A DNA stretch of 64,000 bases from Heliocidaris erythrogramma (GCA_025617745.1 CM046863.1:620001-684000), one strand, 5' to 3'; positions 1 to 11,470 are shown, counted from the stretch's first letter. The notes: generated by a model not told the origin, from the sequence alone. Numbers and translations are program-made.

Positions 1-128
1 TGGAAGAGTTCTCTAGGGCTGCGTCCCTCTATCACAAGCCCATGTCTGATCTCATGGCATCAAGGTTCGTTCGAGCCAAGCACACCGATGATCCTGATGA
101 CATGGTGGATATCCCTGCAGAGACAGAG
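1..128 (+). CDS. GPATCH1: GPATCH1-like protein, internal exon (5' end cut by window)
   Basis: From base 3, 42 codons stay open and stop at a GTAAGG splice donor at 129. The peptide contains ASLYHKPMSDLMASRF followed by an acidic stretch with HTDDPDD. It lies upstream, on the same strand, of the exon at 2951 that carries the recognisable GPATCH1 C-terminal motif, so I assign it to that gene. GPATCH1 is a G-patch protein associated with the spliceosome in the nucleus; the G-patch itself is N-terminal and would lie before this window. The exon leaves in phase 0, whereas the 2951 exon needs one carried base, so a further exon between them or a different junction is likely. Seen: open frame and donor. 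Inferred: gene identity of this exon. Confidence 0.65.
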
Positions 129-140
129 GTAAGGAGGCTT

Positions 141-2107
141 TTTTAGCTCACCTGAGCCTATGGCTCGAGTGAGCTATTGCGATGGAAATTTGTCCGTCGT
201 CCGTCGTGCGTCGTGCGTCGTGCGTCGTGCGTCGTGCGTCGTCCGTTAACTTTTTACATTTTTCATCTTCTTCTCCAAAACCCATGATCGGAATTCAACC
301 AAACTTGGTAGGAATCATCCTTAGGGGTAGGGGACCCAAAGTTGCTAAAATGGTACATGTGGCCCCCAGGGGGCCAGGGGGAGGGCCCCCAATTGTAAAA
401 GCTATGTAAATTTCAAACATCTTCTTCTCCAGAACCAGGCATAGCTCAGACTTGGTATTTTGTATGGAGATACCTCTATAGATGAAGAATGAATGTTGTT
501 CATGAAAATTTCTCTGAGTGGCCCTATAGGGGCCCTGTGGGGGTAACATACTGGAGGGGGGGGCGCTGCCAGGCAAAATGTACATTCTGATCTTCTTCTC
601 CAAAACACATGATCGGAATTCAACCAAACTTGGTAGGAATCATCCTTAGGGGTAGGGGACCCAAAGTTGCTAAAATGGTACATGTGGCCCCCAGGGGGGC
701 CCAGGGGGAGGGCCCCCAATTGTAAAAGCTATGTAAATTTCAAACATCTTCTTCTCCAGAACCAGGCATAGCTCAGACTTGGTATTTTGTATGGAGATAC
801 CTCTATAGATGAAGAATGAATGTTGTTCATGAAATTTCTCTGAGTGGCCCTATAGGGGCCCTATAGGGGCCCTGTGGGGGTAACATACTGGAGGGGGGGG
901 GGGGGGGCGCTGCCAGGCAAAATGTACATTCTGATCTTCTTCTCCAAAACACATGATCGGAATTCAACCAAACTTGGTAGGAATCATCCTTAGGGGTAGG
1001 GGACCCAAAGTTGCTAAAATGGTACATGTGGCCCCCAGGGGGGCCAGGGGGAGGCCCCCAATTGTAAAAGCTATGTAAATTTCAAACATCTTCTTCTCCA
1101 GAACCAGGCATAGCTCAGACTTGGTATTGTGTATGGAGATACCTCTATAGATGAAGAATGAATGTTGTTCATGAAATTTCTCTGAGTGGCCCTATAGGGC
1201 CCTATAGGGGCCCTATAGGGCCCTGTGGGGTAACATACTGGAGGGGGGGGGGGGGGGCGCTGCCAGGCAAAATGTACATTCTGATCTTCTTCTCCAAAAC
1301 ACATGATCGAATTCAACCAAACTTGGTAGGAATCATCCTTAGGGGTAGGGGACCCAAAGTTGCTAAAATGGTACATGTGGCCCCTAGGGGGCCCAGGGGG
1401 AGGGCCCCCAATTGTAAAAGCTATGTAAATTTCAAACATCATCTTCTCCAGAACCAGGTATAGCTCAGACTTGGTATTGTGTATGGAGATACCTCTATAG
1501 ATGAAGAATGAATGTTGTTCATGAAATTTCTCTGAATGGCCCTGTAGGGGCCCTGTGGGGGTAACATACTGGAGGGGGGGGGGGGCGCTGCCAGGCAAAA
1601 TGTACATTCTGATCTTCTCCAAAACACATGATCGGAATTCAACCAAACTTGGTAGGAATCATCCTTAGGGGTAGGGGATCCAAAGGTGCTAAAATGGTAC
1701 ATGTGGCCCCCAGGGGGCCCAGGGGGCCCAGGGGGAGAGCCCCCAAGTGTAAAAGCTATGTAAATTTCAAACATCTTCTCCAGAACCAGGAATAGCTCAG
1801 ACTTGGTATTGTGTATGGAGATTTTTTTCTGGGTGGCCCTATAGGGGGTCTGTGGGGGTAACATACTGGAAGGGGGGGGGGGGCAAGTTGTCCGCCATCC
1901 ATAAACTTTTTACATTTTCAGCTTCTCCAAAACCCATGATTGGAATTTAACCGAACTTGGTAGAAAGCTCAGACTTGGTATTGTGTATAGAGATACCTCT
2001 ATAGATGAAGATTGAAAGTTGTTCATGTGCTAGAGAGAACATGCACCAGATGTGAATTGATCCACCTCAGGTGAGAGTCGTGCCCCCTGGGGCTCTTGTA
2101 TTTATTA
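141..2107 (+). repeat. Intronic dispersed element with internal ~340 bp tandem repeats
   Basis: The element starts near TTTTAGCTCACCTGAGCC and ends near CTCAGGTGAGAGTCG, so CTCACCTGAG and CTCAGGTGAG form short terminal inverted repeats. A run of CGTCGTGCGTCGTGCGTC follows the left end. Inside are about five tandem copies of a 330-350 bp unit; the phrase TTCTTCTCCAAAACAC or its shortened form recurs near 268, 595, 938, 1288 and 1613. Each copy has a G homopolymer of varying length after ACATACTGGA. I recall very similar elements (AGCTCACCTGAG start, CGTC-rich head, GGTGAG end) as abundant non-autonomous repeats of marine invertebrates, which I could not check. The long reading frames on the minus strand here are products of the tandem repetition, not genes. 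Confidence 0.8.
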
Positions 2108-2950
2108 GGATTTGAAAGAAAAAGATATACAGATTCCAGTCACTGATTTACATGCCAATATATTGCTTTTAATCGCCTTTTTGAAAATTGTTTTCAAACA
2201 ATAAAAAACCTACAAAGTCTGCTTGTGAGTTTCATTTTGTTGCTTCCTTAAATATTGATATGGATGTGTGTCTCATGCAGCATAAAAAAACTGGTATTGT
2301 TTTAATATCAATCATGTATATATGCAAAGTTATTTGTCAAAAATCTTGTATATTTTTCATATGTGATCAAATCGTATTATGTTTTATAATTCAATTATAT
2401 GATCAATGCCTCCCAAAACAACACCGATTAACCCCGTACAGTACACCAAATTGAAAAGTTGTTTCATAAATAATGAAGTTTCGATTTGAATTTCAAGAAG
2501 AAAAAAAAAAAAACCAGCTTATCAATTTGTTCATTTATTTTGTACATTAGATCAATATACAAATTAGGGTGCTGTCAATGCATACAGCATTGAATGAGTT
2601 AATTCTTACTGGGACAAATGCCATAATTGTTTATTAATGGTTTACATAACGACAGTAACCTCCGGACAACTTCCATCTCATTTAAGAACTCCATTGGTAG
2701 TTGTCTAATTGAGGTAAACTTTTGAGGAGGTTGTTGTTCTAGGGGGTGCTCGTCTAAGGGGGCAGTTGTGACATGGATATTTTCCTGGGGCTACTCGTCC
2801 AATGTGGTAAAATGTAAATGTAGTTTTGAAGAAGGTAGTTGTTGTTGGGGGGTATTGACTAGTGGTCCTTCGGGGTACCTGCCATGTGATGATGAAGTTG
2901 GGGATGTATTCATGCTGACATACTGTTTTTTAAACGTTTCCTCACATCAG
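2108..2950 (+). other. Rest of GPATCH1 intron
   Basis: AT-rich unique sequence ending in the pyrimidine tract and CAG acceptor at 2948-2950. I see no convincing exon, although the phase mismatch between the flanking exons suggests a short one could hide here or inside the repeat. Confidence 0.45.
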
Positions 2951-3086
2951 GGGATGCGGACGATCAGCGCAAGGCAGCTGATATGAAGATGTTTGGTCAG
3001 CTGACCAAGACACAATGGAATGGCATCCTGATAAAGAGGTCGTCACTACTGTGTAAACGCTTCAATGTGGCTGATCCATACCCAGG
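2951..3086 (+). CDS. GPATCH1: GPATCH1-like protein, exon with conserved C-terminal motif
   Basis: The exon lies between a CAG acceptor (2948-2950) and a GTGAGT donor (3087-3092). Reading from 2953 it contains MKMFGQLTKTQWNG and then LLCKRFNVADPYPG. This pairing of an M(K/R)MFG-LTR-like segment with LCKRFNVPDPYP is the signature I recall from the C-terminal part of animal GPATCH1, a nuclear protein of the late spliceosome; here the usual P after NV is A. The exon needs one base carried from the previous exon and passes two bases on. The last exon of the gene is not visible; it may fall in the 4901-5400 gap or beyond this window. Confidence 0.85.
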
Positions 3087-4259
3087 GTGAGTGTGAATGC
3101 TGAACCCCAAAGCCTGTAGTTGTAGGGTCCCAAAAGGAAATGAGATGGTACAAATTCACCTGCCAAAGGCAACCAAAATGACCAAGCTCAAAACTAAAAG
3201 AAGTTCAAGAATTTAGTTATCCACAGAAGTCCTTCTAATTAAGGCAAATCTCACTCATGCATTTAAACCCATAACTATATGGGTGATATGTAGAACATTC
3301 ACTGCTGTGCTAGTAACAAAAACAGACATATAGTTCTTATCAATTTAAAGGTAAAGTTGAGTGCTAGTCATGAGATTGGATTGTCAAAGAAACTGTCTCA
3401 AAGCATTTGGGAAAGGTTGATTATATAGCACATAGTACTGGTAATGCTGTTTAAGATTTTGGAATCACCAAAATGATAAGAAATTGACTCAATCCTGCTG
3501 AGAGTCACATGGGCTGCAAACATATGGGACTACACACATATGTTCGGCCCGAACATTTCAGCTGTTTCTTGTCATATTTTGAATGTGAGGGCATTTGAAG
3601 AGCAATTCTTTTCAGGGGACATATCTACTATGATAATCTTCCGAACTAACATAAAAGGATTGGAAAAGCTTACAAATTAGTTTTTTTTACCTTTCCCAGA
3701 ACTCAACCTTCTCTTTAAGTAGGATAAGAATTAACTACAATCGCTGAGTGATTTGATTCATGGTCTTTTTATATATATATATACATGGACTCTGCTACAA
3801 TTTGGGGTTTCTAGGATGAAAATGAAGTATTTAAATGCTCAATTTCCCCTTTCCTCAAGTATAATGTACCCTGGCCCAGTCCTTTGCTAATCCACACATC
3901 GTATATTGTGGTAAGTCACCAAAGTCCAGCTGTGTTCAGTGCAAGGTTATTCTGGATGAATGCACCACTCTTTTGGTGTGAAACGCGTATATCTGTATGT
4001 AAGGTCCTTTATTTATTTTTCCGCAATCATTAAGCCTTCTTCAGAAATATAATCTGTAAACAGGGATAAATGCCATTGCAAAAAATGTAATGATTTGCAT
4101 ACTGTACATCACATATTTAAATGTCTTCATACACAATTGAGAGTTTTCAGCTTTTATCTTTCCCCCACAATGGTTCCTCATGTGACACATTTACATGTAA
4201 CATGTTTTTATTTTTTCACCACCGCTTTGTCAGGTGGTTTAAGTGTGATCTCTAAATGT
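3087..4259 (+). other. Downstream GPATCH1 intron or 3' region, no gene seen
   Basis: AT-rich sequence with a (TA)n run near 3770. No exon with splice sites and a conserved peptide was recognised. Confidence 0.4.
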
Positions 4260-4315
4260 CTCTAAAATGCGAAAGACATGTCCACTTTTGTGGACATGTC
4301 TTTCGCATTTTAGAG
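4260..4315. repeat. Perfect 26 bp inverted repeat (hairpin), 4-base loop
   Basis: Left arm 4260-4285, loop TTTT 4286-4289, right arm 4290-4315. All 26 positions pair (the arms start CTCTAAAATGCGAAAG and end CTTTCGCATTTTAGAG). It lies just after a partial echo of the arm start (TCTCTAAATGTCTC at about 4250). It could be a very short fold-back element, a source of a small hairpin RNA, or a cloning or assembly fold-back. Confidence 0.9.
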
Positions 4316-4900
4316 TTCTTTGTTCCATAGAAAGGAGAGCTTTAAATATGTTCTGATTGTGTAATGAGCATGGGGAGAAAGCAAATATATTGTGGGAAGT
4401 TTTCATGCTTGGTTTAGCTCTGTGTGACGATGCACTCAGTCACTTGCCAGATATGGGGATGTACATTAGTGTAATCATTTTTGAGCCAGACTTGAAGGTG
4501 TTGTATTTCACCCCCTCTTTGCCACCATCTTTACAGACAGTTTTGAAATATGAACTTTCAAGAGGAAATTTGACATGTACATTTAGGTACTAGTTTTGTT
4601 GCATAATAGTGGTTTTTAAAAAGAGCATGATAAAATATGACAACATATGATACATGTAGCATAGTTTGCCTCATATTTGTGTATCTTATAATGCAGATAC
4701 ATGTATGTTAACACTCAGGGGGCCTGTGTGGACACAAATACTTGTTTTTTACCTAACATGTTTTGTCATTTATTTTACATTAAAATATCTTATTTGCCAG
4801 GGCAGCATTTTCAGGCGTTTTTCCGCATTATGTGAAGGCAGCTTTAGAAGGAAGAAAAAGATAGAAATCATTACCTATTTTGACTACATTGGGTGGAAGG
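4316..4900 (+). other. AT-rich sequence before the gap, no gene seen
   Basis: No exon, RNA gene or repeat recognised. The long reading frames that cross from here into the gap are carried by N, not sequence. Confidence 0.4.
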
Positions 4901-5400
4901 NNNNNNNNNNNNNNNNNNNNNNNNNNNNNNNNNNNNNNNNNNNNNNNNNNNNNNNNNNNNNNNNNNNNNNNNNNNNNNNNNNNNNNNNNNNNNNNNNNNN
5001 NNNNNNNNNNNNNNNNNNNNNNNNNNNNNNNNNNNNNNNNNNNNNNNNNNNNNNNNNNNNNNNNNNNNNNNNNNNNNNNNNNNNNNNNNNNNNNNNNNNN
5101 NNNNNNNNNNNNNNNNNNNNNNNNNNNNNNNNNNNNNNNNNNNNNNNNNNNNNNNNNNNNNNNNNNNNNNNNNNNNNNNNNNNNNNNNNNNNNNNNNNNN
5201 NNNNNNNNNNNNNNNNNNNNNNNNNNNNNNNNNNNNNNNNNNNNNNNNNNNNNNNNNNNNNNNNNNNNNNNNNNNNNNNNNNNNNNNNNNNNNNNNNNNN
5301 NNNNNNNNNNNNNNNNNNNNNNNNNNNNNNNNNNNNNNNNNNNNNNNNNNNNNNNNNNNNNNNNNNNNNNNNNNNNNNNNNNNNNNNNNNNNNNNNNNNN
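4901..5400. other. Assembly gap, 500 N
   Basis: Exactly 500 N with an ATG-rich microsatellite on its right edge; the repeat probably stopped the assembly. The round size suggests that the true length is unknown. Confidence 0.95.
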
Positions 5401-5560
5401 ATGATGGTGATGATAATCACGATAATGAAGGGGATAATGATGAAGATTGATGATGTGATAATGGTGTGATTATGGTGATGGGGATATGAAGAGATTGATG
5501 ATATAATGATGATGATGGTGATAATGATAATGATGGGGATAATGGTGATGACCATGAGTG
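5401..5560. repeat. ATG/ATA-rich microsatellite at gap edge
   Basis: Degenerate (GATGAT/GATAAT)n sequence of the same type as the minisatellites inside the macrosatellite units below; it is probably the tail of a unit lost in the gap. It is followed at 5561-5750 by the unit tail with GACCTTTAACCATGCC and GACCTTGAAAAAGATG. Confidence 0.85.
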
Positions 5561-5750
5561 CAATGACAGTGACCTTTAACCATGCCAAATATGAAAGAGA
5601 AATCACATTTCGTTATTAAGATACGACAATAAGTTGATTTGTACAAAATGGTTCTAGATGACCTTGAAAAAGATGTGGGAACTTGACCTTATTATGACCG
5701 ATGACTGACGAAAATTTGAAGATAACTGAGTAAGCAATTTTGAGAAATAT

Positions 5751-7954
5751 TGTGATATCAAATGGACTAATGATATTGCAGGATAGCTTTAATACACGTC
5801 AGGGGAATCGGGTTATACATAAACTCTGCACACTACTTTCCAATAGACATAACACGCAAAATAAGGCAGTTAGTTTGTACATGGTTTGTGATTTTATATG
5901 ATAATAGTCGAACAAGATGGTAAAATGAAAGGCAAAAAGAAGCCAAAAAAAAAAAAAATTTTAATGGACCCACCGGGGATCGAACCTGGGTCACCGGAGT
6001 GAGAGGCAAGTGCTTTGACCAATATACCAAAATATTTCCCATAGAGATAACACGTAAACGAAAACGGGATTCTCAAATTCCATTTTATAGTAAAAAATTG
6101 GGCATGATCCCGACATCTGATCAAAATTGGAGACCGACTTGTAAAAGCTTATAGTCTCAGCTATAACATACTAAAATCTGGAAGAAAATAGACCAAAACA
6201 ACTGAGATACAGCTCAGAGAACAATGTCATGTAGATTCATGATTCGAAAAAAAATCATCTTCCATAGACATAACACGCAAATAGGGAAAATTCTGACATG
6301 GCATCTTTAATTGAAAATTTCACTGTGATGACGTCATCAAAATGAAAAATGGTGGCGACCGATTTTGTAGGAAATTGCCTCAGCTATGACATATCAAAAT
6401 CTGGGCGAAAAAAGACCAATAATTACGAATCTAGAGCCAAATTTGCATAAATGTGATGACGTCAAAACATGAAAAATTGAAATTTGGATTTCTGGTGCCA
6501 TTTTGATGACGTCATAATGTTTATAAGGGTCAAATGATACATGAAATCATATCTATGATTCATACCCTACCTGATGATGAAAAAAAATTGGGGGATTTAT
6601 GGACTATTTAAAGAGCTAGAGTTAATTTTGTAGAGGCATGTTTTTGCACGTTTTTACGTTATTTTCGCCATAGATGCGCGCACGGATTTTGAACTTTGAT
6701 GCGCCCGTACGACCTTATTATTGATTGAAATTGATTCCAAGTTGATGGAAATGATGAAGAAAAGTGTCAGGATTGGAAATCCATCGAAAAAACAGCGTTT
6801 TAAACGTTATTTACGACTTGCGCGCGCGTAAAACGCGCGCGCGGACGCTTACGCACGGACATTTTTGAACGCTCAAAATGACCTGAAACGTGTGCAGACT
6901 TGATCCTACGTGATTTTGAGCATTTTTAAATTTTGACGCGCGCGTACGCGCACGTCCTGACCTCTAGATGATCTGTGAGGACATGACTTGATGACCCGTC
7001 ATGTGAAGTTTATGTGATGTGAATATAGTTGATTTTTGATGATCGATTATGAAGATATAATCGATCTTGTAAATTTACAAAATGGCGTCTTGATGACGTC
7101 ACGATGACCTGATGACCTCCAAAAGCTTAATGGACCATGTCCATGATTGACCTCATACATGACATGAAACTCGATGATATTGACCTGGCCGATTTTGAGA
7201 TTTGGTGGGAACAACAATTTGCTATAAAAAGAAACTAGAATTAATTCGTCATGAGGACGAATTAGGTGGTCTGTCTTTCAATTTTTAATATCATTGTAAT
7301 CAGGATGATCATAATAACGGGGAAATGCTAAACTGAAGATAGGAAGTCAAAATGCCATGAATGGAGATGCTTCCTGAGGACAGGAATGTAGAAAAATGTG
7401 TGAAACGGTTACTGTAAGATGTGATAATATTTGTGCAAGATGCTCATATAACAATGACGATAATGATGATCATGACAACATTTAGAACTGCAATCGTTCG
7501 TATCAGAACGATGTGCATGCAGTGTCGTCCGTCTATTTTGTTGAGAATTTGACAGGTGAAATATAAAGATACGCATGGTAAACCATGATATAAGATAAGA
7601 TGGGGGAAAATAATGCATACTGTGAAATTAGGAGATGATAGAATCATGAAAATAATTACGAAATAAAAACAAAAGACAAAGAATGATCATGATAATGGTG
7701 ATGACAGTGATGATGATGAGGAGGATGATGATGGTGATAATTGTGATGCCCATGACTGGAATGACATTGACCTTAACCATGCCAAATATGAAACAGAAAT
7801 GACATTTCGTTATGAAGATACGACCATAAGTTCATTTGTAGAAAATGGCGCCTAGATAACGACACAATAATCTGATGACCTTGAAAAAGATGCGGGAACT
7901 TGATCTTATTAGGACTGATGACTAACAATAATTGACTAAGTCAATTTTGAGAAA
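5751..7954 (+). repeat. Macrosatellite unit 1
   Basis: Module order, shared by the later units: TTAATACACGTCAGGG start; a first TAACACG motif (about 5850); a tRNA-like module (5965-6035, minus); two related sub-repeats B and C, each beginning CCATAGA-ATAACACG (6036 and 6262) and containing CTCAGCTA-AACATA; four TGACGTCA palindromes (6329, 6457, 6507, 7094); a CpG hairpin (6820-6842); a GATCGATTAT...ATAATCGATC hairpin (about 7042-7069); the TAATTCGTC/GACGAATTA hairpin (7242-7264); and a tail with GACCTTGAAAAAGATG. This unit has almost no ATG minisatellite and no 57 bp hairpin cassette. No protein-coding signal was found. Confidence 0.9.
5965..6035 (-). repeat. tRNA-like module, unit 1
   Basis: On the minus strand, TATTGGTCAAAGCACTTGCC resembles a tRNA D-arm/A-box, then CTCTCAC recalls the anticodon loop of tRNA-Glu(CTC), and GGTTCGATCCC is a strong B-box. 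GGTGGGTCC takes the place of a 3' acceptor, but the 5' acceptor does not pair with it. A run of T follows within about 10 bases, as in a pol III terminator. The anticodon stem is poor, so this is tRNA-derived and not a working tRNA gene. Confidence 0.8.
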
Positions 7955-8180
7955 TTGTGATATCAAATAGGACTAATGATATTGCAGGATAGCTTTAATA
8001 CACGTCAGGGAATCAGATTTTCCATGGGGTTATACATAAAACACTGCACACTACTTTCCAATAGACATAACACGTAAAATAAGGAAGTTTATTACGTAGT
8101 TTGTGATTGCTTATGTTATAATAGTCAAACAAGATGGTACAATGAAAGGCAAAAAGAAGCAAAAAAAAAAAAAATTTTAA

Positions 8181-8250
8181 TGGACCCACCGGGGATCGAA
8201 CCTGGGTCACCGGAGTGAGAGGCAAGTGCTTTGACCAATATACCAAAACA
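8181..8250 (-). repeat. tRNA-like module, unit 2
   Basis: Nearly identical to the unit 1 copy, with the same B-box, the CTCTCAC loop and a longer downstream T run. Confidence 0.8.
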
Positions 8251-9635
8251 TTTCCCATAGAGATAACACGTAAACGAAAAACGGGATTCTCAAATCCCAT
8301 TTGGTAATTCAAAATTGGGCATGATCCCGACATCTGATCAAAAATTGGAGGGCTTACTAATAAAAGCTTATAGTCTCAGCTATAACATACTAAAATCTGG
8401 AAGAAAATACACCAAAAACAACTGAGATACAGCTCAGAGAACAATGTCATGTAGATTCATGATTCGAAAAAAAATCATCTTCCATAGACATAACACGCAA
8501 ATAGGGAAAATTCTGACATGCCATCTTTAATTGAAAATTTCACTGTGATGACGTCATCAAAATGAAAAATCGTGATGATTCATCTTGTAGAGAATTGTCT
8601 CAGCTATGACATATCAAAATCTGGGCGAAAAACGACCAATAATTACGAATCTAGAGCCAAATTTGCATAAATGTGATGACGTCAAAACATGAAAATTGGA
8701 AATTTTGATTTCTGGCGCCATTTTGATGACGTCATAATATTTATAAGGGTAAAATGATACATGAATCATATCTATGATTCATACCCTACCTGATGATGAA
8801 AAAAAATTGGGTGTTTATCGACTATTAAAGAGCTAGAGTTAATTTTGTAGAGGCATGTTTTTGAACGTTTTTACGTTATTTCGCCATAGATGCGCGCATC
8901 GATTTTGAACTTTGACGCGCTCGTACGACATTATTATTGATTGAAATTGATTCCAAGTTGATGGAAATGATGAAGAAAAGTGTCAGGATTGCAAATCAAT
9001 CGAAAAAACCGCGTTTAACGTTATTTACGACTTGCGCGCGCGTAAAACGCGCGCGCGGACGCTTACGCACGGACATTTTTGAAATGCTCAAAATGACCTA
9101 AACGTGTGCAGACTTGATCTTACGTGATTTTGAGCATTTTTAAATTTTGACGCGCGCGTACGCACACGTGCTGACCTCTAGATGACCTGTGAGGACATGA
9201 CTTGATGACCCGTCATGTGAAGTTTATGTGATGTGAATATAGTTGATTTTTGATGATCGATTATGAAGATATAATCGATCTTGTAAATTTACAAAATGGC
9301 GTCTTGATGACGTCACGATGACCTGATGACCTTCAAAAGCTTACTTGACCATGTCCATGATTGACCTCATACATGACATGAAACTCGATGATAGTGACCT
9401 GACCGATTTTGAGATTTGGTGGGAACAAAAATTTGTAATAAATAGAAGAAATAACTAGAGTTTAATTCGTCATGAGGACGAATTAGGTGGTCTGTCTTTC
9501 AATTTGTATGATCATGATTGTAATCAGGGTGATCATAATGCTAGACTGAAGATACATGTAGGAAGTCAAGAATGCGACGCATGGAGATGCTTCTTGAGGA
9601 CAGGAATGTAGAAAAATGTGTGAAACGGTCATTGG

Positions 9636-11060
9636 AAGATGTGATGATGATGATAATCATCATCATGAATATCATGACAGTGATGATGATAATCATGACG
9701 ATGATCATTATATCATGACAGTGATGATGATAATGATGTTGATGATAATCATGATGATGACGATTATATCATGACAGTGATGATAATACTGATTTTGATG
9801 TTAATCATCATCATGATCATCATGACCGTCATGAATATCATGACAGTAATGATGATAATAGTCATCATCATGAATATCATCATGACATTGATGATGATAA
9901 TGGTGTTGATGATAATCATGATGATGATCATTATATCATCATAAAGGTGATGATGATAATGAAGTTCATAATCATCAGCATCATCATGAATATCATGACA
10001 GAGATGATGATAATGATGTTGATGATAATCATCATCAAATATATCATGACATTGATGATGATAATGGTGTTGATGATAATCATGATGATGATCATTATAT
10101 CATCATAAAGGTGATGATGATAATGAAGTTCATAATCATCAGCATCATCATGAATATCATGACAGTGATGATGATAATGATGTTGATGATAATCATCATC
10201 AAATATATCATGACAGTGATGATAATGATGGTGATGATATAATCATGATGATGATCATTATATCATGACAGTGATGATGATAATGATGTTGATGATAATC
10301 ATGATGATCATTATAATGATCATCATGACAGTGATGATAATGATGTTGATGATAATCATGATGATGACGATTATATCATGACAGTGATGATAATACTGAT
10401 TTTGATGTCAATCATCATCATGATCATCATGAATATCATGACAGTAATGATGATAATAATGTTGATGATAGTCATCATCATGAATATCATCATGATATTG
10501 ATGATGATAATGATGTTGATGATAATCATGATGATGATCATTATATCATCATAAAGGTGATGATGATAATGAAGTTCATAATCATCAGCATCATCATGAA
10601 TATCATGACAGTGATGATGATAATGATGTTGATGATAATGATGTTGATGATAATCATCAAAAATATCATGACAGTGATGATAATGATGGTGATGATATAA
10701 TCATGATGATGATCATTATATCATGACAGTGATGATGATAATGATGTTGATGATAATCATGATGATCATTATAATGATCATCATGACATTGATGATAATG
10801 ATTTTGATGTTAATCATCATCATGAATATCATGACAGTGATGATGATAATGATGTTGATCATAATCATGATGATGATCATTATATCATCATGACAGTAAT
10901 GATGATAATGATGTTGATGTTAAGCATCATTATCATCATCATCATGATGAATATGATGACAGTGATGATGATAATAATGTTGATGATAATCATGATGATA
11001 TAATGATGATGATGGTGATAATGATGATGATGATGGGGATAATGATGATGACCATGACTG
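9636..11060. repeat. 1.4 kb ATG/ATC minisatellite with higher-order repeats
   Basis: Built of 45-50 bp blocks such as ATCATGACAGTGATGATGAT followed by AATGATGTTGATGATAATC. A larger block that includes ATCATCATAAAGGTGATG and GAAGTTCATAATCATCAGC recurs near 9940, 10100 and 10550. Because ATG and ATC words mix, both strands carry long low-complexity frames rich in I, M, D and H; none looks like a gene. Confidence 0.9.
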
Positions 11061-11470
11061 CAATGACAGTGACCTTAACTATGCCAAATATAAAAGAGAA
11101 ATCAAATTTTGTTACGAAGATACGACCATAAGTTGATTTTTACAAAAAGGCGCCTGGATGACGTCACGACAATCTGATGACCTTGAAAAAGTTGCGGGAA
11201 CTTGACCTTATTAGGACTGATGATTGACGAAAGAGCACTAGCACTATTTGACATTGCAGGATACTTGGGAGATAAACCCAATAGCTTTAATACACGACAG
11301 GGAATCACAATTTCCATAGGGTTGTACACAAACTACTGCACACTACTTTCCAATAGACAAAACACGCAAAATAAGGCAGTTTAGTACATGGTTTGTGATT
11401 GTATATGATCTAATAGTCGAAGAAGATGGTAAAATGAAAGGCAAAAAGAAGCAAAAAAAAAAAAAATTAA

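Larger units (their letters stand above)
7955..11240 (+). repeat. Macrosatellite unit 2 (longest)
   Basis: Same modules as unit 1, in order: tRNA-like 8181-8250, TGACGTCA near 8549, 8674, 8726 and 9307, CpG hairpin near 9033, TAATTCGTC hairpin 9463-9485. The extra length comes from a 1.4 kb ATG/ATC minisatellite (9636-11060). Its tail adds a fifth TGACGTCA near 11158, where other units have a decayed version of the site. Confidence 0.9.

Noticed and set aside
1071-1646. 191-codon minus frame in the GPATCH1 intron
   Set aside because: It is a tandem-repeat translation with the same peptide repeated in shifted frames.
4901-5400. Gap treated as a real 500 bp spacer
   Set aside because: Both gaps are exactly 500 N, which suggests a placeholder length.
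4666-5606. Long frames over 4901-5400 and 46036-46535
   Set aside because: Most of their length is N.
5965-6035. Functional tRNA-Glu gene
   Set aside because: The acceptor does not pair and the anticodon stem is poor; it is a tRNA-derived repeat.
7242-7264. Hammerhead ribozyme, suggested by ATGAGGACGAA
   Set aside because: The conserved CUGAUGA core and cleavage-side GUC with three stems are missing; only a simple hairpin is present.
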